Below are positions 1 to 6,904 of a DNA stretch of 32,511 bases, in pieces. The notes beneath the pieces are model-generated. The model saw nothing but the letters and a program-made list of their open reading frames with translations. It ran no database searches and was not told the origin of the DNA. A program made the translations under genes and the position numbers. The stretch is from Psychroflexus sediminis. Lineage in GTDB: Bacteria > Bacteroidota > Bacteroidia > Flavobacteriales > Flavobacteriaceae. Where the stretch lies: positions 1 through 32,511 of the forward strand of contig NZ_FNCW01000016.1 in the NCBI RefSeq assembly GCF_900099815.1, given 5' to 3'. Position 1 is the stretch's first letter. The number at the start of each line of letters is the position of its first letter.

Positions 1-60
1 GTTTTAAGAATATTTGCTGTTGCAAAAAGAGATGAACCTTTTGTGAAATTATCGGCTTAA
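1..60 (+). CDS. C-terminal end of an unidentified gene (partial)
   Basis: The first frame is open from base 1 to a TAA at 58-60 and would encode the last 19 residues (ending FVKLSA) of a protein that starts upstream of the window. The piece is too short to assign to a family. An open frame of 19 codons can occur by chance, so this is only a possible gene end. It would be co-directional with the S24 repressor gene, 313 bases further on. Confidence 0.3.
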   Translation, partial: VLRIFAVAKRDEPFVKLSA

Positions 61-318
61 AAATTTGTTTTTAACTTAGAATGCTCGATGCTAAACAGGA
101 CGCAAACTATCATGTTTCTTGTTTAAAGTTCAAGTTCGCATTTATACCCAGTATAAATCACGCATGCCTTTGTTTTAAGTTCGAGCCTGCCTTCCTAAGC
201 GGGACGCAGGCAGGCGAATTCGAGAACCTTCTTTAAGTGATCAAAGGGTTCAAAACCTTACTTGAACTTTTTGTAGATATAACATCTATTCTAATTTTTA
301 ATACCAAAATTATAATTG
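61..318. other. Intergenic region with inverted repeats, no gene seen
   Basis: No convincing reading frame. It holds a perfect 8-bp inverted repeat with a 3-base spacer (140-147 with 151-158) and a GC-rich palindrome (185-215), described separately. Several short TTCAAG/TTCGAG-like words are scattered between 130 and 270, but no regular array is formed. Confidence 0.5.
185..215. repeat. GC-rich palindromic repeat (REP-like)
   Basis: GCCTGCC (185-191) pairs with GGCAGGC (209-215) around a 17-base spacer. It stands out in AT-rich surroundings and shares the CCTGCC and CGCAGGC words with the tandem 27-bp repeats at 3306-3359, in inverted orientation. It probably belongs to the same dispersed extragenic family but is more diverged. 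Confidence 0.5.
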
Positions 319-358
319 ATTAGGATTTTTTCCTTAGATTTATGGAATTATTCCTAAT
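319..358. promoter_or_regulatory. Inverted repeat, candidate operator of the S24 repressor
   Basis: Two 15-base arms, 319-333 and 344-358, are inverted copies with 12 of 15 positions matching. The conserved part of each arm is ATTAGGA and its complement, and they are separated by 10 bases. The repeat ends 15 bases before the start of the repressor gene, where a dimeric HTH repressor would sit to control its own promoter. The operator role is inferred from symmetry and position only. Confidence 0.4.
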
Positions 359-373
359 TAAGTACAGACGGAT

Positions 374-1147
374 ATGAAATCAGATTTACCCCTAGAAATT
401 CGGCGTTTCAAACAAATTCGAGAAGAGCATAATTTCACTCAATCTGAATTTGCTGAACTCCTGAACATCAAAAACACCACTTCAGATATTGAACGCGGTA
501 AAACCAAGCTGTCAGGTCAGGTCGTGATGAGCCTTTTAAAAATTTTTGAAGTTAATCCGCTTTGGCTTTATGGAGAAAGCTTTCAGAAAAAACTGGATGT
601 GCATCACATCAATTCTATGCCGAAGGTGATTTCAGTGGATGAAACCAATTCCAGAGAAAATATGCTGCTGGTCAACCAAAAAGCTGCAGCCGGGTATCCC
701 CAAAATATTGGCGATGCCGAATGGTATCAACAGCTGCCTGCTTTTGAAATGCCCATTCCCCAGTTCAGAAATGCATCCTACCGAGGTTTTCAGGTCGAAG
801 GGGATAGCATGGAGCCCAACTTTCATTCTGAAGACTGGGTACTTGGAAAATCAGTAGAAAGCCTTCAGCAGGCGATGAATCATAAAGTCTATGTGTTTGT
901 GTTACAGGATTCTGTAATGGTTAAAAAATTGCACAAGCATCCGCATTCTCATAAAATCTCCTTGATCTCCACCAATTCTTATTATCCACCTTATGAGGTG
1001 GAAGCTTCTGAAGTTCAGGAAATATGGGAGGTGACCAGTAAACTGACCTTTTCCATCAATGAAAATTCCGAAAACAGCATGCTCAAAAAACTGGAGCAGT
1101 CAATGGAAGAATTAAAAACTCAACTCAATTCTATTAAACCCAGCTAA
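374..1147 (+). CDS. LexA/CI-like repressor: XRE helix-turn-helix plus S24 peptidase domain
   Basis: A DNA-binding regulator of the self-cleaving repressor type, 257 residues. The N-terminal XRE-type helix-turn-helix lies at about residues 9-66 (TQSEFAELLNI, then SDIERGK). The C-terminal S24 domain begins near residue 97. It shows an Ala106-Gly107 pair typical of the cleavage site, the catalytic serine in GDSMEP (Ser145) and the catalytic lysine in VMVKKL (Lys184). All parts needed for RecA-stimulated autocleavage appear present, so it may respond to DNA damage. A coiled tail (about residues 230-257) follows the peptidase domain. The ATG at 374 is preceded by a candidate operator. The next gene starts directly after the stop codon, so the two are probably cotranscribed. 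It is not LexA itself, whose N-terminal domain is a winged helix; the regulon is unknown. Confidence 0.85.
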   Translation: MKSDLPLEIRRFKQIREEHNFTQSEFAELLNIKNTTSDIERGKTKLSGQVVMSLLKIFEVNPLWLYGESFQKKLDVHHINSMPKVISVDETNSRENMLLVNQKAAAGYPQNIGDAEWYQQLPAFEMPIPQFRNASYRGFQVEGDSMEPNFHSEDWVLGKSVESLQQAMNHKVYVFVLQDSVMVKKLHKHPHSHKISLISTNSYYPPYEVEASEVQEIWEVTSKLTFSINENSENSMLKKLEQSMEELKTQLNSIKPS

Positions 1148-1804
1148 ATGAATTTTGAACGTTTATTTGATTTTCTTGAAACTCTCAACAAAAACAATAA
1201 AAAAGAGTGGATGGATGAACATCGAAGCCTGTACGAGAACGTTAAAACAGATTATGTGAAATGGCTTGAGGATTTGGATCTTAAGCTTTCCAAAATTGAT
1301 GAGGATTACTATTCCTCTTCGGGTAAAAAAGCCATCAATCGCATCAATAATAACCTATTGTATCATCCCAACAAGCCCACTTATAAGGATCACTTTGGAG
1401 CCGGACTGGACAAACGACCCAAGACCGGTGATTTTTATATTCATTTAGGCATCGATGACATTTTTGTGGCCGGAGGCTTCTATAATCCCAAATCGGAAAT
1501 TCTGAAAAGCATTCGCGAGGCTATAGATTACAATGGAGATGAATTCAAAGACATCATAAATTCAAAACCGTTTCAGAAGAATTTCGGAGGCCTGATGCAA
1601 GATGAAGATCAATTGAAAACTGCACCCAAAGGCTTTTCCCAGGATCATAAACACATCGATTTACTGCGACTGAAAAGTTTTGCAGCCATGAAGTCTTTTG
1701 AAAGAAAAGATGTCCTTGCAGAGGATTTTAAAGATCGAGTGATCGAAACCTATAAAGCTATGCTGCCCTTCAGAAGATACCTGAACAAAGCAGTAACCGT
1801 GTAA
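1148..1804 (+). CDS. DUF2461 family protein
   Basis: A 218-residue protein of the DUF2461 (TIGR02453) family, whose function is unknown. The family pattern is visible: an N-terminal FLxxLxxNNxKEWxxxHR-like segment (about residues 8-27), then the RDxR-like core replaced here by INRINNNLLY, and a region with HLGIDDIFVAGGFY (about 99-113). No signal peptide or membrane segment is seen, so it should be cytoplasmic. The ATG follows the preceding TAA without any gap, indicating translational coupling to the S24 repressor. The length is normal for the family. Confidence 0.85.
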   Translation: MNFERLFDFLETLNKNNKKEWMDEHRSLYENVKTDYVKWLEDLDLKLSKIDEDYYSSSGKKAINRINNNLLYHPNKPTYKDHFGAGLDKRPKTGDFYIHLGIDDIFVAGGFYNPKSEILKSIREAIDYNGDEFKDIINSKPFQKNFGGLMQDEDQLKTAPKGFSQDHKHIDLLRLKSFAAMKSFERKDVLAEDFKDRVIETYKAMLPFRRYLNKAVTV

Positions 1805-1813
1805 TTCTAGGGT

Positions 1814-3304
1814 TTGAAATTTCTGAAGGACAAAAACCAGTTAGTTACAGCCTCCCTTTTTATTTTAGGGCTTATGGGGCTGTGTTTTGTTGTCTTTCCT
1901 GAAGACTCTTTTCAAATCATTGATAGTGCCTCGGTCTGGGTCAGATCCCTGTTTGGCCAGTTTTATCTGGTCCTTGGGTTTTGCATTTGTCTTTATCTCC
2001 TAAGCATAGCCTTTTCTCCTTTAGGAAAAATGAGATTGGGTTCTGGTAAGCCCGAATATTCCACTTTGTCATGGCTGGCCATGATGTATTCTACAGGCAT
2101 GGGAGCAGGTATTATCTTAAGGGCTGTACAGGAACCTGTTTTTATGATACAGCAACCCGGCATAGAAATTTCACGACCGGAGCAGATACATGGCTTTGAA
2201 ATGACGTTTTACCACTGGGGGTTCACCGCCTGGGCCTTTTACGGGCTTTTTGCCTTATTCATCGCCTACCTGCTTTTTATCAAACACCAAAACATACAGC
2301 TCAGTCATCTCCTTTCTAAACTCTCAAATCCTGTTGTCGCCAAAGGCATAGATTTACTGGTCATACTCACTACGGTTTTTGGGGTCGTTAGCGCTGTAGC
2401 TCTTGGTATTCGTCAGGTAGAAGGCGGCATCAGCTTTGTTTCAGATTCTAATTTAGGAATTGTTTTGAGTGTGTTTCTGTGTGTTCTTATTTTTTCCTTA
2501 GCCTTATTCTCTTCGGTAAAAGGCCTGAGCAAAGGGATTCGGCATTTGTCCAACATCAATATTTCTCTGACGCTTTTACTGCTGGGCTATGTAATCTTTA
2601 ACACGGATATTAGTCTGATACTCATCAATTTTTATGAATCGACTTTAGCTTTGCTTCAGGATTTTATACCCCTGAGCTTGGCGATGGATAAGTTTGATTT
2701 TAGTGAAGAATTTTTGTCGGACTGGACCTATTACTACTGGGCATTCTGGCTGGCCTGGGCACCTTTTACGGGTATTTTTATCGCCAGAATTTCAAAGGGT
2801 AAAAGCATCAGAGAGTTAATTTTAGGGGTGCTTATTGTCCCTAGTTTGGGCTCCTTTCTGTGGTTTACCAGCTTTGGGACGTCGGCTATTGAACTGATCA
2901 ATTCAGGACTGGTTTCCAGCTTTGCTTTCGATAATGTGTTTTCGGCCACCTTTGTCCTCCTGGAACAGTTCCCTCTTGGATTTTATGCCGTGATTTTAGC
3001 CATCTTACTCCTGGTGGGATTTCTCATCACTTCGGTCGATTCAGCCATATACGTCCTGAGTATGTTTTCCGATCTTACCAAAATCAATCCCTCACCATTT
3101 CATAAATGGATCTGGGGCATATTATTGTTTCTCGTGACCTTAGGCTTCCTGATCATAGGTAAATTTAGTGCTGCCAGCGATGTGCTGGAGGCGGTTCAGA
3201 AATTGCTTATCGTGAGCTCACTGGCCCTGGCTTTGCTCAGCATCCTGTTTATGATTGGGTTTACACTCAGCCTCATTCGCGAGCATCGACTCGGTTCAAA
3301 GTAA
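1814..3304 (+). CDS. BCCT-family transporter (betaine/choline/carnitine type)
   Basis: A 496-residue inner-membrane protein with about 12 hydrophobic segments, belonging to the betaine/carnitine/choline transporter family of LeuT-fold carriers, which take up compatible solutes or quaternary amines with Na+ or H+. Family marks are the glycine motif GMGAG (95-99), the TM4 aromatic set W135, W140 and Y143 in HWGFTAWAFY, and the TM8 box YWAFWLAWAPFTG (308-320). The aromatic box is nearly complete, with Phe311 where BetP has a Trp. Arg103 lies within the TM3 glycine segment, a position usually hydrophobic or aromatic, so substrate or coupling ion may differ from well-studied members. An in-frame TAG at 1808-1810 rules out a longer frame. 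The best start is the TTG at 1814, since the first ATG would remove most of TM1. The gene ends against tandem palindromes, convergent with waaA. Confidence 0.85.
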   Translation: MKFLKDKNQLVTASLFILGLMGLCFVVFPEDSFQIIDSASVWVRSLFGQFYLVLGFCICLYLLSIAFSPLGKMRLGSGKPEYSTLSWLAMMYSTGMGAGIILRAVQEPVFMIQQPGIEISRPEQIHGFEMTFYHWGFTAWAFYGLFALFIAYLLFIKHQNIQLSHLLSKLSNPVVAKGIDLLVILTTVFGVVSAVALGIRQVEGGISFVSDSNLGIVLSVFLCVLIFSLALFSSVKGLSKGIRHLSNINISLTLLLLGYVIFNTDISLILINFYESTLALLQDFIPLSLAMDKFDFSEEFLSDWTYYYWAFWLAWAPFTGIFIARISKGKSIRELILGVLIVPSLGSFLWFTSFGTSAIELINSGLVSSFAFDNVFSATFVLLEQFPLGFYAVILAILLLVGFLITSVDSAIYVLSMFSDLTKINPSPFHKWIWGILLFLVTLGFLIIGKFSAASDVLEAVQKLLIVSSLALALLSILFMIGFTLSLIREHRLGSK

Positions 3305-3305
3305 A

Positions 3306-3359
3306 CCCGCCTGCGTGTCTTGGACGGGCAGGCCCGCCTGCGTGTTTTGGACGGGCAGG
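3306..3359. repeat. Two tandem 27-bp GC-rich palindromic repeats
   Basis: Units at 3306-3332 and 3333-3359 are identical except one base (C3319 versus T3346). Each unit starts CCCGCCTGCGTG and ends GGACGGGCAGG. GCCTGC and GCAGGC can pair across each unit, with CGT/ACG extending the stem inward. The array begins two bases after the BCCT stop codon and ends six bases before the waaA stop. It may therefore act as a transcription or mRNA-end signal for two convergent genes. Confidence 0.85.
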
Positions 3360-3364
3360 CAGGT

Positions 3365-4600
3365 TTAGAAGGAAATTACAGACATTATCTTTTGCGTCGC
3401 TCCGGCTTCAGCATTCACAAAATGACCGCAAATCTGTCCGCTTTTCTCTCTAAACGTCTTATCTGTAATAAATTTATTGAACACTTCTTCAAATTCGTTT
3501 TCAGAATCTACACTAAAAACTCCTCCTAAACGTCTCAGCATCTCAGCTTCGGGAAATTTGTCATAATGTTTTCCAATGAGGATTGGAATTCCAAAAGCCG
3601 CAGGTTCCAGGATGTTGTGCAGACCGCTTGAGCCCATGCCACCGCCTACATAAGCTATGTTGGCATAGCTGTAAATTTTGGTCAGCAAACCTATTGTATC
3701 CACGATGAGGACTTCGTAGTCCTGAAGTTCCTGACTTTCCATTTCAGAATAGCAGATGACTTTCTTGCGGATGTCTTTTTTCAATTTCTGAATTTGCGTC
3801 GCGTTGATTTGATGTGGAGCGATAACTATCCTGATGTCTTTAGGGGCTTTATTGATGGCGTCCAAAGCGATCGACAAATCCTCAGGCCAGGTACTTCCAA
3901 ATACTACAGTAAGTTGACCTGAAGCCGTAAAGTCATCCATGAAACTTAACTGATTATCCATGCCTAACTGAGCAGAGACCCGGTCGTAGCGTGTATCTCC
4001 GGATATGCTGGCCTGATCGAAACCATGGTTTTTCAGCAGGCTTAAGGACTCTTTATTCTGCACGAAAAGATGGTCAAACCTACTCAGGGCTTCAGCCATA
4101 AATTTACCCATGGGCCTGAAATAAAGCTGCTCTGGTCTGAATAGTCCCGAAATCAGATATGATTTGATTTGTCTGGTGGACAGAACATCCATCAGGTTCG
4201 GCCAGATCTCATACTTTATAAAAAAGGCGACTCCAGGATTGAGAATATCCAGAAATTCTCTGGCATTTTTTCGGGTATCCAGGGGTAAATAGGTGACGAT
4301 ATCCAGTTTGGAATCCTTTTTTTTAACCTCATATCCCGAGGGTGAAAAGAAGCTCACTGCAATTTTATAGTTGGGATGCGTTTGCTTTAAGGCGACAATT
4401 ACAGGTACTGCCTGCTCATATTCGCCCAGCGAAGCGGCATGAAACCAAATCACCTGATCATGTTCAGAAACCTGCGCCTGTAATTTGGTTTTCCAGTTCG
4501 TTCTTCCTTCCACGAACAATCTCATTTTAGGACTCAAGAATTTTAAGACGGGCTGCAGGAATTGAAAACTGGATATGATAAACTGGTATAAAGACTTCAA
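3365..4600 (-). CDS. waaA: 3-deoxy-D-manno-octulosonic acid (Kdo) transferase
   Basis: A 411-residue GT30 glycosyltransferase that adds Kdo from CMP-Kdo to lipid A precursor in lipopolysaccharide synthesis, at the cytoplasmic face of the inner membrane. The N-terminal hydrophobic stretch (residues 5-23) is the usual membrane anchor. WFHAASLGE (52-60) carries the family's catalytic glutamate, Glu60. The C-terminal GT-B half has YVGGGMG followed by LEPAAFGIPILIG, the nucleotide-sugar binding part. The length is normal. The start is a TTG at 4600; the first ATG would give Met26 and lose the anchor, so TTG is preferred. The gene is divergent from the DegT-family gene across an 87-bp gap holding a -7-like element for each direction. 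Confidence 0.92.
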   Translation of the reverse strand: MKSLYQFIISSFQFLQPVLKFLSPKMRLFVEGRTNWKTKLQAQVSEHDQVIWFHAASLGEYEQAVPVIVALKQTHPNYKIAVSFFSPSGYEVKKKDSKLDIVTYLPLDTRKNAREFLDILNPGVAFFIKYEIWPNLMDVLSTRQIKSYLISGLFRPEQLYFRPMGKFMAEALSRFDHLFVQNKESLSLLKNHGFDQASISGDTRYDRVSAQLGMDNQLSFMDDFTASGQLTVVFGSTWPEDLSIALDAINKAPKDIRIVIAPHQINATQIQKLKKDIRKKVICYSEMESQELQDYEVLIVDTIGLLTKIYSYANIAYVGGGMGSSGLHNILEPAAFGIPILIGKHYDKFPEAEMLRRLGGVFSVDSENEFEEVFNKFITDKTFREKSGQICGHFVNAEAGATQKIMSVISF

Positions 4601-4614
4601 ATTAGATTTTTTTT

Positions 4615-4622
4615 CAAAAATA
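4615..4622 (-). promoter_or_regulatory. Candidate -7 promoter element for waaA
   Basis: The minus strand reads TATTTTTG here, matching the Bacteroidota -7 consensus TAnnTTTG, 14 bases before the TTG start at 4600. No clear TTG -33 element is seen at the right distance, and the implied leader would be only about 8 bases. Confidence 0.4.
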
Positions 4623-4662
4623 AGCTTTTAGCTGAATAGTCTCTTTAGATACTTAATATTCT

Positions 4663-4670
4663 TATTTTTG
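4663..4670 (+). promoter_or_regulatory. Candidate -7 promoter element for the DegT-family gene
   Basis: TATTTTTG matches the Bacteroidota TAnnTTTG element and lies 17 bases before the ATG at 4688. The -33 region is weak. The element is back-to-back with a similar one for waaA. Confidence 0.5.
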
Positions 4671-4687
4671 TAAAGAAAACACAGACT

Positions 4688-5854
4688 ATGAAAAAATTAC
4701 AAATGGTTGATCTGAAGGGTCAATACGATAAAATAAAGGATGAAGTGGATAAATCCATTTTTGAGGTTCTGAATTCAACCTCCTATATCAATGGACCTGC
4801 AGTCAGACAGTTTCAGGAAAATTTGGAAAAGTATATGGGCGTTAAGCATGTGATTCCCTGTGCCAACGGAACCGATGCTTTACAAATTGCGATGATGGGG
4901 CTGGGTCTGAAGCCGGGGGATGAAGTCATCACCGTCGATTTTACTTTTGCAGCAACCGTAGAAGTTATAGCACTGTTGAATTTGACTCCGGTACTCATAG
5001 ATGTAGATAAAGACACTTTCAATATAGATTTGAAGAAATTGGAAGAAGCGATTACACCTAAAACCAAAGCCATTGTGCCTGTGCATCTGTTTGGCCACGT
5101 CGCCCAGATGGAAGACATTATGGCGCTTGCCAAAAAGCATGATCTCTATGTGATTGAAGATAATGCGCAAGCCATAGGAGCCAACTATACCTTTAAAGAT
5201 GGCTCACAGCAAAAAGCGGGTACGATTGGAAATGTAGGAGCTACCTCCTTTTTTCCTTCCAAAAATCTGGGAGCCTACGGAGATGGTGGTTCCATTTTTA
5301 CCAATGACGACGAATTAGCGCATAGCATTAGAGGAATTGTCAATCACGGCATGTACGAGCGTTACCACCATGATGTGGTAGGTGTCAATTCAAGGCTGGA
5401 CAGTGTACAGGCTGCGGTTCTGGACATCAAACTCAAGCATCTGGACGATTACAGTTCAAGACGCCAAAATGCAGCCAGGCATTATACTGAAGCCTTGAGC
5501 AAGTCTGAACACATTCAAACCCCGCAAACCGAAACTTACAAACCATGCGATAACTCTAATGGCATCTGCGATACCTGCGATTGTCATGTTTTTCATCAGT
5601 ACACCATCAAAATCAAAAACGGAAAGCGCAACGCCTTAGCAGAGCACTTTAAAAAGAATGATATACCACACGGCATTTATTATCCGATTCCATTGCATTC
5701 TCAAAAGGCTTACAAGGATGAGCGTTATGATGAAAAGGAATTTAAAGTGACCAATCAACTGGTAGATGAAGTCATTTCTCTACCAATGCATACCGAACTG
5801 GATAAAGAACAAATTGATTATATTACTTCAGAGATAATAAAAGTAGTTGGCTAA
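4688..5854 (+). CDS. DegT/DnrJ/EryC1/StrS family sugar-nucleotide aminotransferase
   Basis: A 388-residue PLP enzyme that transfers an amino group to a keto-sugar nucleotide, normally for surface polysaccharide or LPS sugars. The N-terminal motif YINGPAVRQFQ and the HLFGHVA segment are typical of the family. EDNAQAIGA carries the PLP-ring Asp. FFPSKNLGAYGDGG contains the Schiff-base lysine, Lys192. The C-terminal YPIPLHSQKAY is also characteristic. It carries a cysteine-rich stretch near the C-terminal domain (Cys287, Cys294, Cys297, Cys299 followed by His300), which could bind a metal. The product sugar cannot be named, because no other sugar-pathway gene is adjacent. Its neighbour waaA makes a role in LPS decoration plausible. 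Confidence 0.88.
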   Translation: MKKLQMVDLKGQYDKIKDEVDKSIFEVLNSTSYINGPAVRQFQENLEKYMGVKHVIPCANGTDALQIAMMGLGLKPGDEVITVDFTFAATVEVIALLNLTPVLIDVDKDTFNIDLKKLEEAITPKTKAIVPVHLFGHVAQMEDIMALAKKHDLYVIEDNAQAIGANYTFKDGSQQKAGTIGNVGATSFFPSKNLGAYGDGGSIFTNDDELAHSIRGIVNHGMYERYHHDVVGVNSRLDSVQAAVLDIKLKHLDDYSSRRQNAARHYTEALSKSEHIQTPQTETYKPCDNSNGICDTCDCHVFHQYTIKIKNGKRNALAEHFKKNDIPHGIYYPIPLHSQKAYKDERYDEKEFKVTNQLVDEVISLPMHTELDKEQIDYITSEIIKVVG

Positions 5855-5882
5855 TTTGGCAATGAACAACTACTGAAATAAA

Positions 5883-5903
5883 AAGCCTCGAATTTCGAGG
5901 CTT
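5883..5903 (+). terminator. Hairpin terminator after the DegT-family gene
   Basis: AAGCCTCGAA (5883-5892) is complementary to TTCGAGGCTT (5894-5903). It is followed by a loose T-rich tail (TTAATTTTA) and preceded by an A run, so it could act in both directions. It is a sibling of the hairpin at 6562-6580. Confidence 0.7.
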
Positions 5904-5907
5904 AATT

Positions 5908-5928
5908 TTATACTATTTCTGCGCTGAT
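5908..5928 (-). pseudogene. Remnant of a second clpS 3' end
   Basis: Read on the minus strand, these bases give ISAEIV and a TAA stop, exactly the last six residues and stop of the real ClpS at 6584-6859. The DNA differs at three positions, all in third codon positions and all synonymous (ATC/ATT, GAA/GAG, ATA/ATT). Beyond this point (towards 5940) the similarity fades to NC and PE codons. It is thus a true clpS end from a diverged allele rather than a chance match. No other part of clpS is present here. Confidence 0.65.
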
Positions 5929-5991
5929 ACAATTCTCAGGAAAGTGTGGCTATGTTTTAAGTACTGTTATAGATATATTATTGAAAAACTA

Positions 5992-6498
5992 ATGCAAAAT
6001 AATTATTACACAGATCGTTTCTTAGAAGATAATTTCGAACAGACTGTTAGAAAAAAAGAAAAATTAGTTCAGGAAAAGTATACTGAAAAACAACTAAAAG
6101 AGCTCTATTTTGATAATGCACAAAAGTTAAATCAGGCTTTAATTGAATTTAAGCCAAATAGACATCAAAAACAAGCTAATAAAGATCATAAAAAATTAAT
6201 GCTAGCCTATTTAGATGAATGTATAGATTATGATTTATCTAATCTTTCATATAGAGAGAAAGAAGAATTTGACAATAAATACGTTAGTCAAGTCGCATCA
6301 AAACTTACCTTCTTAGGATTCAAAATGAAAAAATTTGTACCATTTTTTATTGGAGCAGCTTTAATAGTAGATATTTTGTTAAGTTTATTTGGTATTGCAA
6401 AGCATTACTATTATATTCCAATAATAACTGTTTTTGTAACTTATCTTGAATTTAAAGGATTATTCAAAGCTAAAAAGCGTGGAAAGTTATTGCGATAA
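5992..6498 (+). CDS. Hypothetical membrane protein, AT-rich insert
   Basis: About 168 residues from the ATG at 5992; an in-frame GTG at 5944 would add 16 residues, but ATG followed by QNNYYTDRF looks the better start. The first ~105 residues are charged, Lys/Glu-rich and probably helical. Two hydrophobic segments follow near the C terminus (roughly FVPFFIGAALIVDILLSLFG and YIPIITVFVTYL), then a basic tail KAKKRGKLLR. This suggests a two-pass membrane protein with a cytoplasmic N-terminal domain. I do not recognise the family. Composition is unlike the neighbours: bases 6121-6180 have 16 G+C of 60, while 5041-5100 in the DegT gene have 29 of 60. It lies between the two copies of the clpS end, so it looks acquired. 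Confidence 0.6.
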   Translation: MQNNYYTDRFLEDNFEQTVRKKEKLVQEKYTEKQLKELYFDNAQKLNQALIEFKPNRHQKQANKDHKKLMLAYLDECIDYDLSNLSYREKEEFDNKYVSQVASKLTFLGFKMKKFVPFFIGAALIVDILLSLFGIAKHYYYIPIITVFVTYLEFKGLFKAKKRGKLLR

Positions 6499-6557
6499 TT
6501 TTTAAGCATTACTAAAATTGAATGTGAAAGACCTTGCGTTAGCATTTTTAGAACAGC

Positions 6558-6606
6558 AAAAAACCTCGAAAATCGAGGTTTTTTTATACAATCTCTGCGC
6601 TAATAC
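6558..6606. repeat. Right copy of the clpS-end/terminator duplication
   Basis: Direct-repeat partner of 5880-5930. This copy includes the functional clpS stop and last codons, and a terminator with a better T tract. Confidence 0.75.
6562..6585. terminator. Bidirectional terminator between the AT-rich gene and clpS
   Basis: AACCTCGA (6562-6569) pairs with TCGAGGTT (6573-6580) around an AAA loop. It is followed by T residues to 6585 and preceded by an A run, so it can terminate both the + gene and the convergent clpS operon. Confidence 0.85.
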
Positions 6607-6859
6607 CCGCTCTTAAGATCTCACTGCAACGAGGTTTTAAATCATCAAAATCCCCGGATTTAACGGCACATTTTCCTTTGTAATGAATCAACAAAGTGCA
6701 TTGTTCTGCCTGTAAAGCATCGTGATCGCAGGTTTTAATCAGGGTTTCAATGACATGGTCAAAGGTATTGACCTCATCATTATACACAATAATTTCGTGA
6801 GAATCTGTCAGTTTTTCCTTTACATCTACTTCTTCTAAAACTTCTTCCTTAACACTCAT
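6584..6859 (-). CDS. clpS: ATP-dependent Clp protease adaptor ClpS
   Basis: A 91-residue cytoplasmic adaptor that delivers N-degron substrates to ClpAP/ClpCP. The family core is clear: IIVYNDEVNTFDHVIETL (residues 23-40) with the N-degron pocket residues Asn27 and Asp28, and His59 in LLIHYKGKC. The tail is short and ends SAEIV. The length is normal, with a charged flexible N terminus of about 22 residues. It is the last gene of the tpiA-prmA-clpS run, 45 bases after prmA. Its 3' end is duplicated 680 bases away at 5908-5928. Confidence 0.93.
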   Translation of the reverse strand: MSVKEEVLEEVDVKEKLTDSHEIIVYNDEVNTFDHVIETLIKTCDHDALQAEQCTLLIHYKGKCAVKSGDFDDLKPRCSEILRAGISAEIV

Positions 6860-6904
6860 AACTCATTTTTATGCAAATATATAGAGAATACTAAAAATCA
6901 ATTT

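Larger units (their letters stand above)
5880..5930. repeat. Left copy of the clpS-end/terminator duplication
   Basis: Aligns with 6558-6606 over 51 columns with 42 identities, 7 mismatches and one 2-base gap. It comprises the hairpin terminator and the end of a clpS-like reading frame. The two direct copies bracket the AT-rich gene at 5992-6498. Confidence 0.75.

Noticed and set aside
3320-3529. + strand reading frame of about 69 codons
   Set aside because: It begins inside the tandem palindromes and runs antisense to the 3' end of waaA; the protein has no family features.
4813-5170. Two minus strand frames inside the DegT-family gene
   Set aside because: Shadows of a well-supported PLP enzyme gene; no ribosome-binding context and no recognisable protein.
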